Of a stretch of DNA of 64,000 nt, positions 57,301 through 64,000 are shown one piece after another. The notes under the pieces were generated by a model. It was not told the DNA's origin, did no database searches, and saw nothing but the letters and a program-made list of their open reading frames with translations. The DNA comes from Croceibacterium xixiisoli (lineage in GTDB: Bacteria > Pseudomonadota > Alphaproteobacteria > Sphingomonadales > Sphingomonadaceae). Location of the stretch: NCBI RefSeq assembly GCF_009827305.1, contig NZ_WTYJ01000002.1, positions 310,001-374,000 on the forward strand. Reading direction: 5' to 3'. Position numbers and translations under genes: made by a program. Positions within the stretch are counted from its first letter, which is position 1; each line of letters begins with the position of its first letter.

Positions 57301-58473
57301 ATGATCTTCTCCCCTTCGTGGCGTCGTCGCGCCGCTCTGCTCATCGGCGCCGCCTCGCTCGCCCTGTCCGCCTGCGCGCAACAGGAAGAGGCTGCCCCCA
57401 CCGCCGTTCCGGAGGTATCGGTGGTCAAGGTCCAGCCTTCGCAGGTCGATATCGCCGATGAACTGCCCGGTCGGGTAGTCGCTTTTCGCGTTGCCGAGAT
57501 CCGCCCGCAGGTGGGCGGGGTGATCCAGCGGCGGATGTTCGAACAGGGCAGCGAAGTGCGGGCCGGGCAGGCCTTGTTCCAGATCGATGCCGCTCCGTTC
57601 CGCGCCGATGTGGCATCGGCCGATGCGGCGGTGCGGCGTGCTCAGGCGGTGGCAGCGCGCGCCCGTACGCAGGAACGGCGGCTCGCTCCGCTGGTCGAAG
57701 CCGATGCGATCAGCGGCCAGACCTATGACGATGCCGTCACCGCCCGCGACCAGGCGATGGCCGAATTGGCCCAGAGTCGGGCCCAGCTGCGCCGCTCCAA
57801 TGTTGATCTCGGCTTCGCCACATTGCGCTCGCCGATCAGCGGCCGGATCGATCAGGCGGTCTTCACGGAGGGGGCGCTGGCCGTCGCCGGCGACACCCAG
57901 CCGCTCGCTACCGTCCAGCAAATCGACCGCGTTTACATAGACGTACGCCAGCCCGCCGCCCGGCTCGAAGCCCTGCGCGAAGCCGCTCGCGCGGGTGAGG
58001 GCAATGCCGGGGCGGAGGTGGAAATCCGCTGGGGCAATGACCGCATCCACCCCGTGCGCGGGCGCATGCTGTTCTCCGGCATCAGCGTAGATCCCGGCAC
58101 CGGCGATGTAATCGCCCGTGTGGAGGTGGCCAATCCCGACCGCACCCTGCTGCCCGGCATGTTCGTCCGCGCCCGCCTCCCCCGCCTCTCCCTCCCGGCC
58201 GCCCTGGTCGTCCCCCGCCAGGCCGTCACCCGCGACGCAGCGGGCAAGGAACAGGTCAGCGTGGTCGACGCGCAGGGCAAGGTCCACAGCCGCCGCGTGA
58301 CCACGGGCGACGAACGCAATGGGCAGATTGTCATCACGGAAGGGCTGAAATCCGGGGATGTCGTCATCGTCGAAGGGCAGGACAGGGTCGCCGCCGGGGC
58401 CACGGTGAAGCCCGTCGCCTGGCGCAATCCCGCCGCCGCCGCGCCTGCCGGCCCCGCCGCAGCCAAGCGCTGA
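57301..58473 (+). CDS. RND efflux periplasmic adaptor (MFP) lipoprotein
   Basis: 390 aa. Lipobox LSAC (Cys25), lipoyl/hairpin halves (AEIRPQVGGVIQRRMFEQGSEVRAGQALFQID and FATLRSPISGRIDQAVFTEGALA) around a coiled coil, beta-barrel and membrane-proximal domains (PALVVPRQAVTRD). It is the AcrA/MexA-type bridge between pump and outer-membrane channel. First gene of a three-gene operon; 15 bp before the pump gene. Confidence 0.93.
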   Translation: MIFSPSWRRRAALLIGAASLALSACAQQEEAAPTAVPEVSVVKVQPSQVDIADELPGRVVAFRVAEIRPQVGGVIQRRMFEQGSEVRAGQALFQIDAAPFRADVASADAAVRRAQAVAARARTQERRLAPLVEADAISGQTYDDAVTARDQAMAELAQSRAQLRRSNVDLGFATLRSPISGRIDQAVFTEGALAVAGDTQPLATVQQIDRVYIDVRQPAARLEALREAARAGEGNAGAEVEIRWGNDRIHPVRGRMLFSGISVDPGTGDVIARVEVANPDRTLLPGMFVRARLPRLSLPAALVVPRQAVTRDAAGKEQVSVVDAQGKVHSRRVTTGDERNGQIVITEGLKSGDVVIVEGQDRVAAGATVKPVAWRNPAAAAPAGPAAAKR

Positions 58474-58488
58474 TCGGAAGGATTTCCC

Positions 58489-61400
58489 ATGCCTCGCTTC
58501 TTCATCGACCGGCCGGTCTTCGCCTGGGTGGTTGCCATCGGCATCATCCTGATGGGCCTGATCGCCATCCCGCAGCTGCCCGTGGCACGCTACCCCGTGA
58601 TCGCGCCGCCGACCATCAGCATCACCGCCACCTATCCCGGCGCAACGCCCAAAAACATGACCGACAGCGTCGTCAGTCTGATCGAGCGTGAACTGTCGAG
58701 CGTGAAAAACATGCTCTACTTCGAAAGCTCAACTGACACGTCCGGAACGGCTACGATCACGGCCACCTTCCAGCCCGGTACAGACCCGGAACTGGCGCAG
58801 GTTGACGTGCAGAATCGCTTGAAAACAGCCGAGCCTCGTCTGCCCCAGGTGGTTCGCCAGACTGGCGTTATGGTCGAGGCGGCGTCGTCCGATTTCCTTG
58901 CACTGGTCAATATCGAATCTTCCGATCCGGAAGTCGATGAAACTCTGCTGGGTGATTACGCCGCCCGCAATGTGGTAGAAGAACTCAAGCGCGTACCGGG
59001 CGTTGGTCGCGTACAATTGTTCGCTTCCGAGCGTGCAATGCGCATCTGGGTCGATCCGGCCAAGCTGCTGTCTTTCGGCCTTTCGATGAGTGATGTCACG
59101 GCTGCCATCGCGTCGCAGAACAGGCAGATTGCGCCCGGCGCCCTCGGGGGTGCACCCACGCTTGAGGAAACCCGGGTAACTGTCCCGCTGACCGTCGAAG
59201 GACAATTGCAGACCCCGGAAGAATTTGAACGCATCATCCTGCGCGCAGATACCAGCGGGTCGGACGTTACTCTGGCAGATATTGCCCGGGTTGAACTTGG
59301 GGCGCAGACTTTCAGCTTTGCGACCCGTTCCAACGGCAAGCCGGTGGCCATGGTCGCGGTGCAGCTGGCGCCAGGCGCCAATGCCGTCAGCACCTCTGCT
59401 GCTGTGGCGGAACGCATGGAAGAACTGTCCCGCTCGATGCCGGCCGGGATCAGTTATCGGATACCCTTCGACACGGCGCCATTCGTCAAGATATCGATCG
59501 AAAAGGTCGTCATGACCTTGCTGGAAGCCATGGTGCTGGTGTTCCTGGTAATGTTCCTTTTCCTCCAGAAGGTTCGTTACACTCTCATTCCGGCCATTGT
59601 GGCGCCGATCGCGCTGCTCGGCACCTTTGCCATCATGCTCGCCTCCGGCTTTTCAGTGAACGTACTGACCATGTTCGGCATGGTGCTGGCGATCGGGATC
59701 ATCGTCGATGACGCGATCGTGGTGGTCGAAAACGTCGAACGGATCATGGCCGAAGAGGGCCTTCCGCCCAAGGAAGCCACGAAGAAGGCGATGAAGGAAA
59801 TCACCGGTGCGGTGATCGGCATCACCCTGGTGTTGACGGCGGTGTTCATTCCCATGGCACTCGCCAGCGGATCGGTAGGGGCGATCTATCGCCAGTTCAC
59901 CATGTCGATGGCCGTCTCCATCCTGTTCTCCGCCTTCCTTGCACTCACGCTGACGCCTGCTCTTTGCGCCACCTTGCTCAAGCCGATCCATGGGCATGAG
60001 GAGAAGAAGGGCTTCTTCGGCTGGTTCGATCGCCATTTTGGCCGGATGACAAAGGGTTACGAAAACTGGGTCACCCGGCTGCTCAAGCGTGGCGGGCGGA
60101 TGATGGCCGGTTTCGCTGTCGTCGTCGCCCTGCTGGCGGTCGGTTTCGTGAACCTGCCGTCGGGGTTCGTTCCGGAAGAAGATCAGGGCTATTACATGAC
60201 CATCTTCCAGATGCCGGCTGACGCGACCACGGGTAGAACCAAGGAAGCCCTCAACGTTCTGGAGAACCATAACAAGCAGCGTCCCGCCGTGGCCGATACC
60301 ATCGGAATCCTCGGGTATGGCGCTGCCGGTTCCGGTCCCAATGCAGCAATGGCCTACGTCACGCTGAAAGACTGGAGTGAGCGAGGTGATGCGACCAGCG
60401 CGGGCGAGGTACAGAGCGCTATGGGGGCCACCGCCGCTATCCGCGAAGGCACGGTGATGAGCCTGCTGCCGCCGTCGATCGATGGGCTGGGTACCTCTGC
60501 GGGCTTCGCCCTGCGGCTGCAGGATCGAGGCAACCGTGGCAATGATGCGCTGATGGCGGCCCAAGGGCAGCTGATCGCGCTGGCCGCGCAGAGCAAGATT
60601 GTCAGCAATGTCTATCCCGAAGGTCTGCCGCCGGGCAGCAGCGTGAAGCTGGAAATCGATCGGCAGAAGGCGCAGGTCATGGGTGTGTCCTATGATGCCA
60701 TTGCCGATACGGTCAGCGCCGCGATGGGATCGTCCTATGTCAATGACTTCCCCAATGACGGCCGGCTGCAGCAGGTGATCGTGCAGGCCGACGCTTCCGC
60801 CCGGATGAAGCTGGACGATGTGCTCAAGCTCTATGTCCGCAACAGTGCCGGCGGATCGGTGCCGCTGTCCGAAGTCGTTATCCCGCGCTGGGAAAACGCC
60901 CCGCTGCAGCTCGTTCGCTACAACGGCTATCCCGCCGTGCGGATCAGCGGCATGGCTGCACCCGGCTATTCCAGTGGCGATGCGCTGACGGAAATGGAAC
61001 GTCTTGTCGAACAGCTGCCTGCCGGTTTCGAAGTCGAATGGACCGGAGTTTCGCTGCAGGAAAAAACCTCCGGCAATGAATCCACCATGCTGCTCGTCCT
61101 GTCCATGATGGTGGTGTTCCTGGTGTTGGCCGCCCTGTACGAAAGCTGGGCCATCCCGCTTTCGGTGATGCTGGTGGTGCCGCTGGGGCTGATCGGATCG
61201 GTCGCGGCCGTGATGCTGGCGGGCATGCCGAACGATGTGTTCTTCAAGGTGGGGATGATCACGATCATCGGGCTGTCGGCGAAGAACGCCATCTTGATCG
61301 TCGAATTCGCCAAGGCTGCGCGGGAAGGGGGGATGTCGATCGTGGAATCGGCCATCCACGCCGCCAAGCTGCGGCTGCGGCCGATCATCATGACCAGCCT

Positions 61401-61647
61401 GGCCTTCACCCTGGGCGTGGTGCCGCTGATGATTGCCAGCGGGGCCAGCTCGGAAACGCAGCGGGCCATCGGCACCGGCGTGTTCGGTGGCATGATCACC
61501 GGCACGGTGCTGGCGGTCTTCTTCGTCCCGGTGTTCTTCGTCGTGGTGCTGAGCCTGGCCGAGCGGATCGGCGGCAAGCGCAAGCCGGATCAAGAGGAAC
61601 AATCCGCAATCGCAGACCATTCCGCGCCGGAGGGATCCCATGCGTAA
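58489..61647 (+). CDS. RND multidrug efflux permease (HAE1 family)
   Basis: 1052 aa, full length. The N-terminal MPRFFIDRPVFAWVVAI and twelve membrane helices fit AcrB/MexB. Proton-relay residues are intact: Asp407 and Asp408 (VDDAIVVVEN) and Lys932 (GLSAKNAIL). Drug/H+ antiport exports lipophilic compounds from the periplasm. By eye codon use in the first ~600 codons is less GC-extreme than in the C-terminal third, which may reflect recombination. Ends 8 bp inside the channel gene. Confidence 0.95.
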   Translation: MPRFFIDRPVFAWVVAIGIILMGLIAIPQLPVARYPVIAPPTISITATYPGATPKNMTDSVVSLIERELSSVKNMLYFESSTDTSGTATITATFQPGTDPELAQVDVQNRLKTAEPRLPQVVRQTGVMVEAASSDFLALVNIESSDPEVDETLLGDYAARNVVEELKRVPGVGRVQLFASERAMRIWVDPAKLLSFGLSMSDVTAAIASQNRQIAPGALGGAPTLEETRVTVPLTVEGQLQTPEEFERIILRADTSGSDVTLADIARVELGAQTFSFATRSNGKPVAMVAVQLAPGANAVSTSAAVAERMEELSRSMPAGISYRIPFDTAPFVKISIEKVVMTLLEAMVLVFLVMFLFLQKVRYTLIPAIVAPIALLGTFAIMLASGFSVNVLTMFGMVLAIGIIVDDAIVVVENVERIMAEEGLPPKEATKKAMKEITGAVIGITLVLTAVFIPMALASGSVGAIYRQFTMSMAVSILFSAFLALTLTPALCATLLKPIHGHEEKKGFFGWFDRHFGRMTKGYENWVTRLLKRGGRMMAGFAVVVALLAVGFVNLPSGFVPEEDQGYYMTIFQMPADATTGRTKEALNVLENHNKQRPAVADTIGILGYGAAGSGPNAAMAYVTLKDWSERGDATSAGEVQSAMGATAAIREGTVMSLLPPSIDGLGTSAGFALRLQDRGNRGNDALMAAQGQLIALAAQSKIVSNVYPEGLPPGSSVKLEIDRQKAQVMGVSYDAIADTVSAAMGSSYVNDFPNDGRLQQVIVQADASARMKLDDVLKLYVRNSAGGSVPLSEVVIPRWENAPLQLVRYNGYPAVRISGMAAPGYSSGDALTEMERLVEQLPAGFEVEWTGVSLQEKTSGNESTMLLVLSMMVVFLVLAALYESWAIPLSVMLVVPLGLIGSVAAVMLAGMPNDVFFKVGMITIIGLSAKNAILIVEFAKAAREGGMSIVESAIHAAKLRLRPIIMTSLAFTLGVVPLMIASGASSETQRAIGTGVFGGMITGTVLAVFFVPVFFVVVLSLAERIGGKRKPDQEEQSAIADHSAPEGSHA

Positions 61648-63070
61648 ATCAACCCTGACTGCGGCCCTGTCCGTGCTTGCACTGGCCAGCGGCTGTTCGA
61701 TGAACCCGAAGCTGGACATTCCCGCTCCGCCGGTGGCAGCGCAATTCGCCGGGGCCGATAAGGCCGAGCCGGAAAGCGCTGCGACCATTCCCTGGCGGCA
61801 GATGTTCGGCGATGCCCGGCTGCAGGCGATCATCGCCCTGGCGCTGGAAAACAACCGCGATCTGCGCGTGACTACGCTGAATGTGGAGGCGGCCCGATCG
61901 CAGTTCCGCATGGCGCGGGGGGCGCAACTGCCCAGCATCGATGCCAATGGCAGCTACACCCGCCAGCGCATTCCGCTGGAAACGGCCGGGGCGGGGCTGG
62001 GTCTGCCGTCCGATGGCGCAGCGCCATCGGGCATCGAGTTCGGGCAGTATTCGGCCAATGTCGCCCTGACCGCTTTCGAGATCGATCTGTTCGGGAGGCT
62101 TCGTTCGCAGAGCGAGGCGGCGTTCGAACGCTATCTCGCGTCGGACGAAGGGCGTCGCGCCGCCCGCATCGCCCTGATCGGCGCCGTGGTGGATGCCTAT
62201 CTGGCCGAACGACTGGCGGTCGAACAGCTGGCTTTGACCGAACGCACGTTGATCGACTGGCGGGAATCGGCGCGCATCACCGGGCTGCTGCGCGAAGCGC
62301 GTCAGGCCAGCGGGCTGGAGGTGTCGCAGGCCGATGGGCTGGTGCGTCAGGCGGAAGCCGATCTGCAGGCTCGTCTGCGCGCGCAAGCGCAGGCGACCAA
62401 TGCGCTCCAGCTTTTGACCGGCGCGCCGCTGCCCGCCGATCTGCCGCCGCCAGTGAGCCTGCTTGAACAGCCCATCCTGACCCAGCTGCCGGCCGGCCTG
62501 CCGTCCGATCTGCTGACCAATCGCCCGGATATCCGCCAGGCCGAACGCGAACTGGTGGCCGCCAACGCCGATATCGGTGCGGCCCGTGCCGCCTTCTTCC
62601 CACGCTTGTCGATTACGGGGCTGCTTGGTGTCACCAGTCTGGCTTTTGACCGGCTGTTCGACACGGATAATGGCAATTGGTCGTTCTCCCCGCAGATCAG
62701 CCAGCCGATTTTCCGGGGCGGCAGCCTGCAGGGCGAATTGCGACTTGCCGAAGTGCGCAAGTCGATTGCCATCGCGCAGTATGAGCAGGTGATCCAGGCA
62801 GCTTTCCGTGAAGTGAGCGATGGCCTGGCCGGGCGTGCCACCTATGGCAAGCAATCCGACGCGCAGCAGGCGGCGGCTGATGCCGCAGCGCGCCGGGTGG
62901 AACTGTCCAATCTGCGTTATCGCGCGGGGGTGGATAGTCGGCTGGAACTGCTCGACGCGCAGCGCAGCCTCTACAGCGCGCGCCAGACCTATCTGGACCT
63001 GCGCCGCGAAGAACTCTCCAGCGCCACCGGCCTTTACCGCGCGCTGGGTGGTGGCGAAGGAGAGGAATAG
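61640..63070 (+). CDS. RND efflux outer-membrane channel (NodT/OprM family) lipoprotein
   Basis: 476 aa. Lipobox ALASGC (Cys19), then the two OEP repeats: ALENNRDLRVTTLNVEAARSQFRMARGAQLPSIDANGSYTR and NRPDIRQAERELVAANADIGAARAAFFPRLSITGLLG. As a trimer it forms the TolC-like exit duct. It overlaps the pump gene by 8 bp, completing the tripartite operon. Confidence 0.94.
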   Translation: MRKSTLTAALSVLALASGCSMNPKLDIPAPPVAAQFAGADKAEPESAATIPWRQMFGDARLQAIIALALENNRDLRVTTLNVEAARSQFRMARGAQLPSIDANGSYTRQRIPLETAGAGLGLPSDGAAPSGIEFGQYSANVALTAFEIDLFGRLRSQSEAAFERYLASDEGRRAARIALIGAVVDAYLAERLAVEQLALTERTLIDWRESARITGLLREARQASGLEVSQADGLVRQAEADLQARLRAQAQATNALQLLTGAPLPADLPPPVSLLEQPILTQLPAGLPSDLLTNRPDIRQAERELVAANADIGAARAAFFPRLSITGLLGVTSLAFDRLFDTDNGNWSFSPQISQPIFRGGSLQGELRLAEVRKSIAIAQYEQVIQAAFREVSDGLAGRATYGKQSDAQQAAADAAARRVELSNLRYRAGVDSRLELLDAQRSLYSARQTYLDLRREELSSATGLYRALGGGEGEE

Positions 63071-63087
63071 TTCTCTCATCCTCCCGG

Positions 63088-63135
63088 GGGCTTGCCCGGG
63101 GAGGGGACCATGCGCAGCATGGTGGAGAGGCCGGC
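63088..63135. repeat. Dispersed repeat after the efflux operon
   Basis: GGGGCTTGCCCGGGGAGGGGACCATGCGCAGCATGGTGGAGAGGCCGG-type sequence, the same family as around the DUF559 gene (38342, 38860). The ACCATGCG..GCATGGT core is palindromic. Confidence 0.8.
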
Positions 63136-63241
63136 CTGCAAGGCGCACCACACTGGCGTTCAGAGCTCTCTCTGTGTCTGGCGGCGGGCCCTCCGATCCC
63201 CAGGTTTGAGTTTTCGCGCAAACCGGCGTAATCCGGCGCGC

Positions 63242-64000
63242 ATGCTGCAAAGCAAGATGAACCCACGCGTGTTCTGGGGCGCGTCGGCGGTGATTGCCGT
63301 CATGCTTTCCAGCACGCTTCTCGCCCCTGGTCGGTCCGACCAGATATTCCGCGCAGCGCAAAGCTGGGCAATAGAAACCTTCGGCTGGCTCTATGTCACT
63401 GCGGTGGCGGCCTTTCTGGTGATCGTGCTGCTGCTCGGCTTCGGTCCGGCGGGGAAGCTGAAGCTGGGCCCTGACGATGCGGAACCGGATTTTCCCTTCG
63501 TCTCCTGGCTCGCCATGCTGTTCGCCGCAGGCATGGGTATCGGGCTCATGTATTTCGGCGTTGCCGAACCCGTCCAGCATTACACCGCCCCGCCAGACGT
63601 GCAGCCCGGCACCTTCCTTGCCGCGCGGGAAGCGATGGCCATCACCTTTCACCACTACGGTGTTCATGCCTGGGCGATCTATGCGCTTGTGGGGCTGAGC
63701 CTGGCCTTCTTCACCTATCGCAAGGGCCTGCCGCTCACCCTGCGATCCGGCCTCCATCCGATCCTGGGCAAGCGGATCAACGGCCCGATTGGTGATGCGA
63801 TCGATGTCTTCGGCATCTGCGGCACGGTGTTCGGCGTATCCACCTCGCTTGGCTTCGGCGTGTCGCAGATGACGGCGGGACTGGCCTACAATTACGGTAT
63901 GCCCGATACGCTCGGGCTGCAGATCGGGGTGATCGCAGCGGTAATGGGGGCGGCCACGCTTTCGGTATTGAGCGGCGCGGATCGCGGTATCCGGCGCCTG
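63242..64000 (+). CDS. BCCT-family betaine/choline/carnitine transporter, partial at window edge
   Basis: At least 253 codons, open to the right edge. After an N-terminal helix (NPRVFWGASAVIAVMLSSTLLAP) come WLAMLFAAGMGIGLMYFGVAEPVQHY (the GMGIGLxxxGVAEP mark of BCCT) and FTYRKGLPLTLRSGLHPILG. BCCT carriers take up betaine or choline with Na+ or H+ for osmoprotection. The start is ATG 63242 or 63257. The conserved Trp-rich motif lies beyond the window. Confidence 0.92.
   Translation, partial: MLQSKMNPRVFWGASAVIAVMLSSTLLAPGRSDQIFRAAQSWAIETFGWLYVTAVAAFLVIVLLLGFGPAGKLKLGPDDAEPDFPFVSWLAMLFAAGMGIGLMYFGVAEPVQHYTAPPDVQPGTFLAAREAMAITFHHYGVHAWAIYALVGLSLAFFTYRKGLPLTLRSGLHPILGKRINGPIGDAIDVFGICGTVFGVSTSLGFGVSQMTAGLAYNYGMPDTLGLQIGVIAAVMGAATLSVLSGADRGIRRL

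Noticed and set aside
59653-61947. A 764-codon minus-strand open frame opposite the RND permease, and a 702-codon one opposite the channel gene (61649-63757)
   Set aside because: Both mirror certain efflux genes and have His/Gln/Asp-rich, non-protein-like composition; typical of high-GC antisense frames.

Overview
This is high-GC chromosomal DNA, almost certainly from an alphaproteobacterium and most likely a member of the Sphingomonadales. The grounds are the strong GC-rich codon usage, an HWE histidine kinase, an AmpR-type regulator beside a class A beta-lactamase, a GbsR-type regulator with DUF4166, TIGR01777 and DUF2236 genes, and several families of short dispersed palindromic repeats. 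No rRNA, tRNA or CRISPR array was recognised, and the genus cannot be named from sequence alone. The dominant feature is a podovirus-type (T7/BPP-1-like) structural gene set, all on the minus strand, that is cut into three blocks separated by ordinary host genes. Read in the direction of transcription: block C (47041-44196) has a winged-helix protein and the small and large terminase; block B (35122-29565) has a small pre-portal protein, portal, a 125-aa protein, scaffold, major capsid protein, cement protein and two small proteins; block A (10579 to beyond position 1) has tail tubular proteins A and B, gp13- and gp14-like proteins, tail fibre, an SGNH hydrolase fragment, a tip-associated protein, endolysin, holin and Rz/Rz1 spanins. 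The order is exactly that of one virion operon, but about 9 kb (C to B) and 19 kb (B to A) of host DNA lie between blocks. No integrase, repressor, polymerase or gp15/gp16-type ejection protein is visible. A 10-bp motif recurs just upstream of block A, block B and the fibre gene. Host segment between A and B (10.6-29.5 kb): a minus-strand operon of GbsR regulator, DUF4166, membrane-fused TIGR01777 epimerase and DUF2236 oxygenase with two copies of a palindromic operator; an RNA-repair operon (161-aa protein, RtcB ligase, PrfH release factor) preceded by a 33-codon leader ORF and a hairpin that would hide the Shine-Dalgarno; an AmpR-like regulator and beta-lactamase pair; a diacylglycerol/undecaprenol kinase; a J-domain membrane protein; a tandem pair of secreted/lipoprotein paralogues; an FCP1-like phosphatase; a ParS/ParT (RES-Xre) toxin-antitoxin pair; a GIY-YIG protein; a pentapeptide-repeat protein with a SulP transporter; and small unknowns. 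Host segment between B and C (35.2-44.1 kb): a NarK-type nitrate transporter behind a probable ANTAR-type antitermination leader, a porin, a repeat-flanked DUF559 endonuclease-like gene, small secreted proteins, a VanX-like dipeptidase, CreD and a siderophore-interacting protein. Right flank (47.2-64 kb): an HWE sensor kinase divergent from a Crp/Fnr regulator, an aldehyde dehydrogenase, a divergent SDR/LysR pair sharing an operator-like palindrome, a second aldehyde dehydrogenase with a clear terminator, a two-component system divergent from a complete tripartite RND efflux operon, and the start of a BCCT transporter that runs off the window. Four repeat doublets of nearly constant length (146-159 bp), each made of two inverted copies of one palindromic repeat, are scattered through the window, and three of them sit inside the phage blocks.
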